The translations under genes and the position numbers were made by a program. A DNA stretch of 64,000 nucleotides from Mytilus californianus (lineage: Eukaryota > Mollusca > Bivalvia > Mytilida > Mytilidae). The notes beneath the pieces were generated by a model. It saw nothing but the letters and a program-made list of their open reading frames with translations, was not told the DNA's origin and made no database searches. Each line of letters starts with the position of its first letter. Position 1 is the stretch's first letter. The stretch is taken from NCBI RefSeq assembly GCF_021869535.1, contig NW_026262668.1, forward strand, positions 22,883,732-22,947,731. Reading direction: 5' to 3'. Positions 23,203 to 34,604 of this stretch are shown one piece after another.

Positions 23203-25745
23203 ATAAAATGCTCCGCAGGGCGCAGCTTGATACGACCACAGAGGTCGAACCCTGAACAGTTGGAGCAAGTATGGACACAACATTCAAGCTTGATACAGCT
23301 CTGAATTTGGATTGTGATTAAATATTTGACACAGCATAGGTTTCTGACACAGAATGAATGTGGTCTAAGAACTTAAAAATTTTAAATTGGACATTCACCT
23401 ATTATGGTCGAATATCCAAAATCTAAATACATGGTTAGATTCAGCATATTAAAGAACCCCAAGAATTCAATTTTTGATGAAATCAAACAAAGTTTAATTT
23501 TGGACCCTTTTGACCTCAATGTGGACAAAGTTGATAACAGGGCCCAAAAATCAAAAATCTAAATACATGGTTAGATTCAGCATATCAAAGAACCCCATAT
23601 ATTCAATTTTTGTTGAAATCAAACAAAGTTTAATTTTGGACCCCGATTTGGACCAACTTGAAAACTGGGCCCATAATCAAAATCTAAATACATGTTTAGA
23701 TTCAGCATATCAAAGAACCCTAAAAATTCAATTTTTGTTAAAATCAAACTAAGTTTAATTTTGGACCCTTTGGACCTTAATGTAGACCAATTTGAAAACG
23801 GAACCAAAAATTAAGAATCTAAATACACGGTTAGATTCGGCATATCAAAGAACCCCAATAATTCAATTTTTGATGAAATCAAACAAAGTTAAATTTTGGA
23901 CCCTTTGGACCTCAATGTGGACCAATTTAAAAACGGGGCCCAAAATCCAAAAACTTAATACACGGTTAGATTCAGCATATTAAAGAACCCCAAGAATTCA
24001 AGAATAAAACCCCATTGAAATTGATCAAGAAATAAGCAATTTATACGAAGTATCTTCTTTTGCACAATACTGTGCAATTGAATATTTCTTGCTATTGCGC
24101 AATACTGTACAATTGACAATTTCTTGCTATTTGCGCAATATTGTGCTATTGGATATTTCTTGCTATTGCGCAATACTGTGCAATTGAAGATTTCTTGCTA
24201 TTGCGCAATACTGTGCAATTGAAGATTTCTTGCTATTGTGCAATACTGTGCAATTGAAAATTACTTGCTATTGCACAATACTTATTATATAATAATTTAC
24301 ACATCCTGTTTGGTGTGTATCTCCTACCAAATCATTATTATTTGCTTTTAAATATAAATCAGAAATAACCAACTTAAAATGGAAAAGGAGTAGGTCCGGT
24401 AAGGGCCGATTTTGGCCTCAAAATTCAAGTTCATCTGATGAAAGATTTTGGACACTTTTTAAACACTTAAGTGTCTACTTCAGTCGATTCAATCAGTTTA
24501 TGTGAAAGATTTGAACTGATTCAGTCATTAAAGAAGCTCAAATTCAAGCTTAAATATGAAAAATCTATCAAATATGCCATAATATATCACTTTTCAGATG
24601 GTTTTTGTCAAAAATAAAAGTGGCCGCATCCGTGTTCATTCTCAACCTTTATATATGTTATGTATCATCATCAAATACAACTTACATTTAAATATAAAGA
24701 ATGAACACAAATGCGGCCACTTCCATTTCAGACGGAAACCGTCTAAAAATTAACCAAAATGCTAAAATTTCGAAGATTTCAATAATTTAGCATGACTGAA
24801 TGATGCTAGTACCCGATACATGTGCATTGTATTGTCAAAAACAGCCCATATTTATGTAACAGTAGTATTCTTCTTTCCAATAAATAGCTAAAAATTTATA
24901 TTTTAACAATTTTGTAAAACTGCTATATTTTGGGGCCAAAAAGGGGTCTTACTGGGCCTACTCCTTTTAAAAGAAAAAAAAATTAAAAAAATTAAAAAAA
25001 AAAAAAAAAAAATTCCCCCCCCCCAAATTTTTTGAACCCCCTTATGATTCATCACCCCCAAACTCAATCCCAGCCTTCCCTTTGTGGTATGGTACCTTGC
25101 AGTACAATTTCAGAGAGATCCATACACTTGAACACAAGTTATTGTCTGGAAACTAGAAAAATGCTTATTTTTGGCCCCTTTTTGGCCCCCAATTCCTAAA
25201 CGTTTCGGGCAATTACCCCCAAACTCAATTCCAGCTTTCTCTTTGTGATATGGAACCTTGTAGTACAATTTCAGAAATATCCAAACACTTACACACAAGT
25301 TATTGTCATGAAACTAGAAAAATGCTTGTTTTTTGCCCCTTTTTTTGCCCCTAATTCCTAAAATTTTGAGGCAATTACCCCCAAAATCAATTACAGCCTT
25401 CCCTTTGTGATATGGAACCTTGTGGTACAATGTCAGAGAGATCCATACACTTACACACAAGTTATTGTCTGGAAGTTACAAAAATGCTTATTTTTGGCCC
25501 CTTTTTGGCCCCTAATCCCTTAACTGTTGGTACCATAACCCCCAAAATCAATCCCAACCTTTCTTTCGTGGTATTGAACCTTATGGTAAAATTTTATGGA
25601 CATCCATTCACTTAAACTAAAGTTAGAGTGCGAAAACCAATGTGTCTTCGGACGACGCCGGACGACGACGACGACGACGACGACGACGCCGACGTCATAC
25701 CAATATACGACCAAAAAATTTTTAATTTTTGCGGTCGTATAATAA
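23203..25745 (+). mobile_element. Family C element (C3), complete, carrying a MITE
   Basis: It has the full order: hairpin head (GCTCCGCAGGGCGCAGC), ATACGACCACAGAGG, about 4-5 satellite monomers (23,400-24,000), a 54-bp array (24,058-24,290), the segment ACATCCTGTTTGGTGTGTAT, an A/C homopolymer tract (24,970-25,024), four 160-bp units, (GAC)n (25,650-25,690) and the tail hairpin ending GCGGTCGTATAATAAAAA. It is about 1,965 bp without the MITE, close to C1 without its own insert. No coding content. Confidence 0.85.
24387..24964. mobile_element. MITE M, copy 1 (578 bp)
   Basis: The ends GGAGTAGGTCCGGTAAGGG and, inverted, GGAGTAGGCCCAGTAAGACC bracket the element. The same place in C1 (near 5,190) reads ATGGAAAATTTTAAAAG without interruption; here ATGGAAAA and TTTTAAAAG flank the insert, so no target duplication is visible. 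The centre has a second palindrome (24,620-24,643 with 24,697-24,720, GTGGCCGCAT.../...ATGCGGCCAC). Copy 2 is at 49,916-50,498. Confidence 0.8.
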
Positions 25746-28257
25746 AAATAATAGACACTAAGACCTGATATAAGAATACTCTCAGTTACTGAAAGCAATT
25801 AAAAGCCAATTACACCTAACAAATAAATCGTGTTCTCCAAGACTAAAATCAAATCAGTACACATCAAACAGATTTAGTGTAAAGATGTCATAAACAGTCT
25901 GAGAATTGCATGACTGTAGATGAATGTTTAATTCATTCTAAGGAACTTCCATGTAGTATTTAAGGTATGAACCACTACCACATTGTTGGCTGCTTAGTGG
26001 ACCAGTACTACACCAACAGCTTTTATTAGTTTGTGAATTGTGTAATAGAATGTCATTAAGCTATGATTCCAATGTATCCTCAGCTATTTTGCCTTGGTTT
26101 TTGTCCAGATAGGTAAAGGGTTTAAAAAGGGGACCCAAAATAGATGCAAATATTGGTGTTTTCCATTCCAATATCTTTATGGGTTGGTTTAAATCAATGT
26201 TTAAGCAATTGAACTTTTTAGTCCACAAAAAACTTAATTGTTGACATTACTCAGTCGCTGGAATTCAAACTTTTCATCACATTTATGATCTTTGGGTAAC
26301 ATTATCATGTTTCTTTGTACAGGAGGGTTAGGGATCTAATATGATATCATTCAGAACTCATCTCTGACTACTACAAACATGTACAGCATTCTACCTTATT
26401 TTTTTTCATCTTGTTGCCATATCCTGTATTAATTTGGACTCTTGAGTATTTAAAAGTTTCAGTTGTTTTCATGTCTCTGCACTTAGCATTGTAGAACGTT
26501 TGAAGGGATCAACAAGCTAATGACCTCTAGCAAAATATTTGACAAAAAAAACTACCGGTAGTTCAATTTCAGTTTGATGCATAATGTATGTCCAATACAA
26601 CCAAAGTCATCCTATTCAGGACATCTGCTGCAAGAATTATCTTGTACAACTTTTCTGTTTTAGTCAAAATGTCAAATCACTTGTAACAAATTGTAATTGT
26701 TCAGCAATATAATATTCACTCAAGTATGTCTTTCTGGAAATTCACAGGTACAGAAAAAGTTGGAATTCATCTCCAAATTGACAAATATATATGGTGCTCT
26801 GTAACTGTTAAATAAAGGTCATTTCATGTAGAAGTCTAAGTATCTGTAGTAAAGAAACTATTTGATCCCTTTTTAATTCATCAATCAGATTTCCTTTTGT
26901 TCTCAGTACAATTCATCTACCAGAGATCTTTAATATAGGTTTGACTGATGGTACTTCATATTCTTGGATCAAGATTTTCTTCAGATTTCAGAAAACCTTT
27001 TACTTGTACGATACTTAGTGGATGGTAATCTGGTATAGATCCTTTACAATCATGTTATGGCCATGGTTGTTTTTATATATGAAGTGCATTATTTACCTTC
27101 TACGAAGAATAATTTACAAAATTGATATTAACACCAGATAAAATTTGTCTTTTAAAGTTATGTTGTTCTTTGGAAGAATGTTTAGCTCTCATATGATGCA
27201 ACATATGTTTGTACTTACCCCACAACACGCCAGCATGGTCAGTTCAACTTCACATAGTTGACATTTAACAGTTTTACCTTTATCTTACTTTGTCTAGAGA
27301 ATTTCCAAATGGAAGTATTCAGCGGCATTCTAAACAACAATTTACCACAAACAAACGAAGTGTATTTTAACTATGATTAATCAGTGATATCTATTCAATT
27401 CTACGAGCAGTGTTCTAAATAAAATCAATCTTATGAAAAGAAGGGGGCAACATCCAAATAAGAAATTGATTAGTCAACTACCATTTTGGTATTCGATACA
27501 CAGTACAACTAAGCTATGCTGGAGTACTCCTTCACATCCCTAAAATTTTCCTTTGCAAACTCTATTGTACGGTGACCTATAGTTGTTAATTTCTGTGTCA
27601 TTTGGTCTCTTGTGGAGAGTTGTCTCATTGGCAATCATACCACATCTTCTTTTTATATCTACATGTATACAGGATTTTTGTTACAATCATCATCATGTAT
27701 CTTCAAGTTGGTTTTTTTTCTGTTTATTAAGTTTTTTCTATTTTTTTTGGACAAACACATGAACAAGTGTTGACCATTATTTACGTTCTTAAGGTGGCTC
27801 ACCCCAATAAGGACCCCCGGTATAATTTTTTTATTTTCACATATTTTGTAGATCTTTTTATGCTGAATCCAAAAATGCAAAGAAAAAAGGGGGTCACCAG
27901 GCTCGTTTTCCCCTCAAATGGAAGCGAAATGTGCGATTTTGACCCCAATTCCAAACATTTCAACCCTTTCAACAATAACGGCTACATCAAATTCAAAGAC
28001 TTTTAGGACCATGTCAATATGATTATTATGTGAAAAAACATAAAAATATGAAATGTAAATGTTTCTCTTGGTTGTTTTAGACCTAAAAGTCCTTTTATTT
28101 ATTTATTTATAGATTTATGTCTAAATTTTGCATTTTCTAATTTCAGTTTAAGCCTAAAAATATTGGTTAAATCAATTTTTCGTAAAATTTCCCGGTAGAT
28201 TTTTTTTTAAAACGGTTATGTCAAAGCTATGAACCTTTCGAGCATTTTAAGGTAAAA
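25746..28257. other. Non-coding, mostly unique; mussel repeat at 27,545-27,655
   Basis: 25,746-25,810 still resembles family E (ATAGACACTAAGACCTGATA). 25,980-27,540 is the longest stretch without repeats I recognise, with no open frame of note. 27,545-27,655 is a minus-strand mussel repeat (GTACGGTGACCTATAGTTGT, ACCACATCTTCTTTTTATAT). 27,780-28,020 holds a 79-codon frame without features. GGGGGTCACCAGG at 27,888 recurs at 32,277 on the far side of the I element. Confidence 0.5.
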
Positions 28258-28335
28258 TTAAAGAACCTTAGTGAGCGCGCTCACATACCCCACGTCCCCA
28301 CATTGTCATTGGAGAAATAAAATAAGTGTAAGAAA
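28258..28335 (+). mobile_element. Family I element, 5' part
   Basis: It begins AAAGAACCTTA followed by a perfect 14-bp palindrome GTGAGCGCGCTCAC (28,271-28,284), then ATACCCCACG (28,285-28,294). The element is split at 28,335 by a C insertion and resumes at 31,721. The same head starts the copy at 49,264. Confidence 0.75.
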
Positions 28336-28529
28336 AATAAAATGCTTCGCTGGGGGCGCAGCTTGATACGACATAAGAGGTCGAACCCTGAACAGTTGGG
28401 GCAAGTATGGACACAACATTCAAGCTTGATACAGCTCTGAATTTGGATTGTTATTAAATATTTGACACAGCATAGGTTTCTGACACAGAAAGAATGTGGT
28501 CTAAGAACTTGAATTTTTTTAATTTACCT

Positions 28530-30690
28530 ATTATGGTCCAATGTCCAAAATCAAAATACATGGTTAGATTCAGCATATCAAAGAACCCCATATATTCAAT
28601 TTTTGTTAAAATCAAACAAAGTTTAATTTTGGACCCCAACTTGGACAAACTTGAAAACTGGGCCCATAATCAAAAATCTAAACACATGTTTACATTCAGC
28701 ATATCAAAGAACCCCAAGAATTCATTTTTTGCTAAAATCAAACTAAGTTTAATTTTGGACCCTTTGGACCTTAATGTAGACAAATTTAAAAAACGGAACC
28801 AAAAATTAAAAATCTAAATACACGGTTAGATTTGGAATATCAAAGAACCCCAATAATTCAATTTTTGATGAAATCAAACAAAGTTTAATTTTGGACCCTT
28901 TTGATCTCAATATGACCCAATTTGATAGCAGGGCCCACAAATAAAAAATCTAAATTCATGGTTAGATTCAGCATATCAAAAAACCCCATACATTCAATTT
29001 TTGTTGAAATCAAAAAAAGTTTAATTTTGGACCCCAACTTGGACCAACTTGAAAACTGGGCCCATAATCAAAAATCTAAACACATGTTTAGATTCAGCAT
29101 ATCAAAGAACCCCAAGAATTCAATTTTTGTTAAAATCAAACTAAGTTTAATTTTGGACCCTTTGGACCTCAATGAAGACCAATTTAAAAAACGGGACCCA
29201 AATTAAAAATCTAAAAACACGGTTAGATTTGGCATATCAAAGAACCCCAATAATTCAATTTTTGATGAAATCAAACAAAGTTTAATTTTGGACCCTTTTG
29301 ACCTCAATATGAACCAATTTGATAGCGGGGCCAACAAATAAAAAATCTAAATACATGGTTAGATTCAGCATATCAAAGAACCTCATATATTCAATTTTTG
29401 TTGAAATCAAACAAAGTTTAATTTTGGACCCCAATTTGGACCAACTTGAAAACTGGGCCCATAATCAAAAATCTAAATACATGTTTAGATTCAGCATATC
29501 AAAGAACCCCATATATTCAATTTTTGTTGAAATCAAACAAAGTTTAATTTTGGACCCCAACTTGGACCAACTTGAAAACTGGGCCCATAATCAAAAATCT
29601 AAACACATGTTTAGATTCAGCATATCAAAGAACCCCAAGAATTCAATTTTTGTTAAAATCAAACTAAGTTTAATTTTGGACCCTTTGGACCTGAATGTAG
29701 ACCAATTTAAAAAACGGGACCCAAAATTAAAAATCTAAATACACGGTTAGATTTGGAATATCAAAGAACCCGAATAATTCAATTTTTGATGAAATCAAAC
29801 AAAGTTTAATTTTGGACCCTTTTGACCTCAATATGAACCAATTTGATAACGGGGTCCACAAATAAAAAATCTAAATACATGGTTAGATTCAGCATATCAA
29901 AGAACCTCATATATTCAATTTTTGTTGAAATCAAACAAAGTTTAATTTTGGACCCCAATTTGGACCAACTTGAAAACTGGGCCCATAATCAAAAATCTAA
30001 ATACATGTTTAGATTCAGCATATCAAAGAACCCCATATATTCAATTTTTGTTGAAATCAAACAAAGTTTAATTTTGGACCCCAACTTGGACAAACTTGAA
30101 AACTGGGCCCATAATCAAAAATCTAAACACATGTTTAGATTCAGCATATCAAAGAACCCCAAGAATTCAATTTTTGTTAAAATCAAATTAAGTTTAATTT
30201 TGGACCCTTTGGACCTGAATGTAGACCAATTTAAAAAACGGGACCCAAAATTAAAAATCTAAATACACGGTTAGATTTGGAATATCAAAAACCCGAATAA
30301 TTCAATTTTTGATGAAATCAAACAAAGTTTAATTTTGGACCCTTTTGACCTCAATATGAACCAATTTGATAACGGGATCCACAAATAAAAAATCTAAATA
30401 CATGGTTAGATTCAGCATATCAAAGAACCCCATATATTCAATTTTTGTTGAAATCAAACAAAGTTTAATTTTGGACCCCAATTTGGACCAACTTGAAAAC
30501 TGGGCCAAAAATCAAAAATCTAAATACATGTTTAGATTCAGCATATCAAAGAACCTCATATATTCAATTTTTGCTAAAATCAAACTAAGTTTAATTTTGG
30601 ACCCTTTGGACCTTAATGTAGACCAATTTTAAAAACTGGACCCAAAATTAAAAATCTAAATACACTGTTAGATTCGGCATAACAAATAAA
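28530..30690 (+). repeat. 131-bp satellite with 524-bp higher-order repeat
   Basis: Monomers of about 126-133 bp share GGTTAGATTCAGCATATCAA, ATTCAATTTTTGTTGAAATC and GTTTAATTTTGGACCC; many contain GGGCCC (an ApaI site). Four-monomer blocks repeat at 29,319, 29,843 and 30,366, a spacing of 523-524 bp, with higher identity between blocks than between neighbouring monomers. Open frames of up to 139 codons inside are by-products. Confidence 0.9.
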
Positions 30691-31097
30691 TAAATGTGAT
30701 CAAAGATTTTACAAATCTAATGCGCCATACTGTGCAATTAAAGATTACTTCTTGAAATTTTTCAATATTTGAAATTTGAAAAAAAAATAATATTTGAAGA
30801 ATAATTCTTTTTAATTTCTGAAATCTGAAATGAGAAAAAATTGACCCCCACAATTTCTTTTTATCCCCCCCCCCCCCTTTTTTCCCCAAAAAAATTCTTT
30901 CCCTCAAGATATGGTCATAATCTCAATTCAAATTTCCAATGGAGTTGGCAACCATAATTACCCATTTAAATTTACCATAATGCTAACTTAATCTATTTTA
31001 TAATAGAATTAAAAATATAGTGTTTGTAAAAAAAAAAGATGCAACATTTGCAGATATTTTTACTGGTCTTCCTTTATAAATATGCATTTCTTTAAAC

Positions 31098-31279
31098 ATA
31101 ATTTAAAAGCAGTGTAAGGGAAGTAACCAAAACGTTGTATTTGGATTACCTCCCTTACACTGTTTTAAATTATCTTTCTTGTTCATTAACCATTACTTTA
31201 TACATAATTTAAAAGCAGTGTAAGGGAGATAATTTCAATGATGTATTTGATTTATCTCCCTTACACTGCTTTAAATTAT
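31098..31279. repeat. Pair of palindromic elements (CAGTGTAAGGGAG)
   Basis: Two imperfect palindromes, 31,098-31,173 and 31,204-31,279, each have arms reading ATAATTTAAAAGCAGTGTAA and its complement. The second also pairs GGGAGATAA with TTATCTCCC. The same pair sits at 36,449-36,630. They look like two small foldback MITEs side by side. Confidence 0.85.
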
Positions 31280-31720
31280 GTTTTGTACTAAAGTATTTGT
31301 CCATTAACCAGGACAACCTTGTTTTTCCCCCTTTTTTGCCCCTAATTCCTAAACGGTTTGAGCCATAACCCCCAAAGCAAATCCTAACCATCCCTTTGTG
31401 GTATGGAAACTTGTAGTATAATTTCAGAGAGATCCATACACCGTTCCACAGTTATTGTCTGGAAACTAGAAAATGCTTATTTTTGGCCCCTTTTTGGCCC
31501 CTAATTCCTTAACTGTTGGTACCATAACCCCCAAAATCAATCCCAACCTTCCTTTTGTGGTATTTAACCTTATGGTAAAATTTCAAAAAGATCCATTCAC
31601 TTAAACTAAAGTTAGAGTGGGAAAACCAATGTGTCTTCGGACGACGACGCCGGACGACGACGACGACGCCAACGTCATACCAATATACGACCACAAAATT
31701 TTTTTGCGGTCGTATAAAAA

Positions 31721-32216
31721 ATTGAATCATAATTTCCTATCAATATGCACATCTACATAGTATGTCCTTATTATCTACACAGTTTCATGAAATTCTGTTG
31801 TGTGGTTTGAGAGGAGTTGCGATGACAAAAGGTTGCAGTAGTATATTGGGCAAATAAGTTCAAAGGGGCGTAACTCCTGGAAAAAAAATTGAATCGTAAT
31901 TTCCTGTCGATATGCACATCTACGTAGTATGTCCTTATTATCTGAAAAGGTTTCATGAAATTCTGTTGTGTGGTTTGAGAGGAGTTGCGATGACAAACTG
32001 TTGCAGTAGTACATTAAAGTAAATAATTTCAAAGGGTCGTAACTCCTAGAAAAAGAATTGAATCGTAATTTCCTGTCGATATGCACAACTACATAGTATG
32101 TCCTTATTATCTAAAAAGGTTTCGTGAAATTCTGTTGTGTGGTTTGAGAGGAGTTGCAATGACAAGAAACAGGACTGATGGACTGATGGACTGACGGACT
32201 GACAGACGGACGGACG

Positions 32217-32252
<36 letters not shown>

Positions 32253-32273
32253 AGTTGCGTGGGGTATAATAAA
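31721..32273 (+). mobile_element. Family I element, core and 3' part
   Basis: Three tandem units (ATATGCACATCTAC-like words at 31,744, 31,911 and 32,080; period ~168) are followed by a GACTGATGGACTGACGG microsatellite, then ATTATACCCTC, a perfect 14-bp palindrome CGCAACTAGTTGCG (32,246-32,259) and CGTGGGGTAT (32,258-32,267). The last word is complementary to ATACCCCACG at 28,285. Confidence 0.8.
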
Positions 32274-33305
32274 ATAGGGGTCACCAGGTTTTTAAAAAAG
32301 TTACGGACTTTTGTTTAACCCCTCTACCCCATGAGGTCTGATTTCAATGCACTCCAATAATTACTTTGTTGTGAATTCTTTATTGATAGCTTTATTAAAA
32401 TAATGTTTGCAATTATATCAATGGACGATAGCTGAATATAAATGTGATTAACATATAACTGTTTGTTATAAAAAAGCGAAATTTTGATTATTTTGGGGAA
32501 ATACAGTAATTTTGGCTGGCACGAGTTGTTTCCCTCTAAATTGGCGCCATAATCGGCAACAGAAATTTCAGGGTCGCCATTGTTGATCAGCATATGTAAG
32601 ACATAATAGTGTCCTGTGAAAATGTGTCCACCTGGACAGTTTTTCATAGAATTTTGGTATTAAACAATGTCCATTGCCATGAAATAATTGAAATATTGTC
32701 CCTCAAGTGGACAGATTTTTACTGCAAAATTTATGAAATAGTGTCCACCCACAGGACAAGTCTTCATAGTAGTTGCTATTAAATTGTGTCCTCCAAGGGA
32801 AGTAATACAAAGGTCATTAAGAACTTTTATTATACTTGAATTTTAATAAAATCTGAACGATTGATTAGAAATTGATTAATATACAAATGTAAACAAACAA
32901 ATAATAGATGGAAGTGAATATAGAGACATTTAAGTTCTAAGAAATACCCAGCTAATGCTAATGACAATGAAAGAAGAACAAAAAGAAGGAAGTGAGTAAA
33001 GTATAAAATCAAATGTGAAGAACTTTACTATATTTATCATGAGAAGAAGGAAAAAGAAAATATAGAATTTTGGTATTAAATAATGTCCATTGCCATGAAA
33101 TATTGTCCCTAACATGCCTAAGTGGACAGCATTTTACAGCAACAGTTATGAAATATGGTTCACCTACAGGACAATTCTTTCGTAGTAATTGTTATTAAAT
33201 TGTGTCCTCGAAAGAAAATAATACTGAACAACATCTGTTACTTATGAATTTAAATCATTACACATTTATATATATCAAACTAGAGTTATGCCCCTTTACA
33301 AATGG
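32274..33305. other. Non-coding; two direct copies of a GTCC-rich segment
   Basis: 32,642-32,810 and 33,062-33,215 are diverged direct copies (TTTTGGTATTAAAYAATGTCC, GCCATGAAATA, AAGTGGACAG, ACAGGACAA, TTAAATTGTGTCCTC). The word GTCC/GGAC recurs about fifteen times across 32,600-33,215. The 107-codon minus-strand frame at 32,324-32,647 has no supporting context. Confidence 0.5.
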
Positions 33306-33720
33306 AATAAAATGCTTCGCTGAGCGCAGCCTGATACAACCGCAGAGGTGGAACCCTGAACAGTTCGTACAAATTTGGACACAATTTTCAAGCTTGTTAC
33401 TGTCTGAATTTGGATTGTGATCAAATTTTTGACATAATATAGATTTCTGACACAAAATAAATGTGGTCAAAGATCTTACAAATCTATTGCGCAATACTGT
33501 GCAATTGAAGATTTCTTCTTGAAACTTTTCAAAAATTCAAAATTTGAAAAATTCTGAAGAAAAAAATTAGAAAAAAAAATCCCCCCCCCCCCCCCAACTT
33601 TTTGAAACCCCCCTTGGAGCAATAACCCCAATTCGATCCCAGCCTTTCCTTTGTAGTATGGAACCTTGTAGTACAATTTCAGAGAGATCCATACACTTAA
33701 ACACATCAACTATCAACCAA
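33306..33720 (+). mobile_element. Family C element (C5), truncated and rearranged
   Basis: The head (GCTTCGCTGAGCGCAGC) is joined to a very short array remnant (33,483-33,520), a C run (33,583-33,597) and part of one 160-bp unit. It has no satellite monomers and no tail; sequence homology stops near 33,720. Confidence 0.75.
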
Positions 33721-34604
33721 ATTTCAAATTTAAAAGTCCAATTAAAAAAAAAATATAATTTTTTTTCTTATTGGCAGTGGCTATTTTGCCGGCTCTGATT
33801 AAAATATCTTAATTCAATGGCTATTTTACCGGCAACAGCAATACAGTGAATTTGTTGCCCATGCTGGAAAAATAGAAAATATGTTATTTTGCTGGAATTA
33901 GGTAAGCGGAAGCCAAGTTAAAAACTATTTTGTTTACACATATGCAACTCAAATAAATAACTATTATTCCAAAAGCAAGTTTAATTGAAACATTTTTGAT
34001 TTTTTAAGCTGACTTTATTTGTTATATTGTATAATGTTTTATCAAATTTATGATGCAATGAGATTTTTAACTTTTTTTTTTTTTTATAACACACAGTTAA
34101 AAAATTTGAGATTTAATTCTTATGCATATATGAAGCATTAGACTGTCACTGACTGATTTTAGTTATAATTTCAACTACATGTTTAGATATGATTTCATTG
34201 CAACAAATGGAAGCTCAATATGCATATATGAAGCATTAGACTGTCACTGACTGATTTTAGAAATAATTTCAACTACATGTTTAGATATGATTTCATTGCA
34301 ACAAATGGAAGCTCAATATTTTTATTTTTTTTTTTTTTTTTCTTGATATAAATTCTTAATAGTTATTTATACTTTGACTGATAAATGTTACGTTCTCAAA
34401 ATATTGTTAGCTGTTTTCTTATTTTAATAACTACTGGTAAATCAGTAATTATTTTATTTTATGTTGACAGTGCACATAATTTTTCATAGTACTTTCAAAA
34501 GTAAATAAAATATTAAATTTCACTCTTTACAAAGAACCTACAAAATAACAAATTCACTTTATTGCTGGTGTTGGTAAAATAGCCATTTCTAGGCCAACTT
34601 TAAA
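33721..34604. repeat. Element with GCTATTTTGCCGG ends; 98-bp tandem duplication
   Basis: GTGGCTATTTTGCCGGCTCT (33,778) and, inverted, GGTAAAATAGCCA (34,573-34,585) may be ends of one AT-rich element of ~0.8 kb; the same end sequence occurs at 43,523-43,587. Inside, a 98-bp segment is tandemly duplicated (TGCATATATGAAGCATTAGA at 34,123 and 34,221) with only a few differences. Confidence 0.6.

Larger units (their letters stand above)
28336..31720 (+). mobile_element. Family C element (C4), long satellite block
   Basis: The head hairpin GCTTCGC/GCGCAGC and GGTCGAACCC are followed by about 16 satellite monomers (28,530-30,690), a reduced short array, a C run (30,866-30,877), two small palindromes (31,098-31,279), 160-bp units and the tail hairpin (31,684-31,716) ending TATAAAAA. 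It lies inside family I: the left flank ends AGTGTAAGAAA and the right continues with the I core, AATTGAATCATAATTTCC. Confidence 0.85.

Noticed and set aside
27767-28006. 79-codon ORF
   Set aside because: No recognisable motif or splice signals, and flanking words recur at 32,277, suggesting repeat sequence.
28494-30632. Open frames of 88-139 codons with repeats such as YSIFVEIKQSLILDP
   Set aside because: They follow the 131-bp satellite, recur at monomer spacing in other C elements and contain no domain; the protein repeat simply mirrors the DNA repeat.
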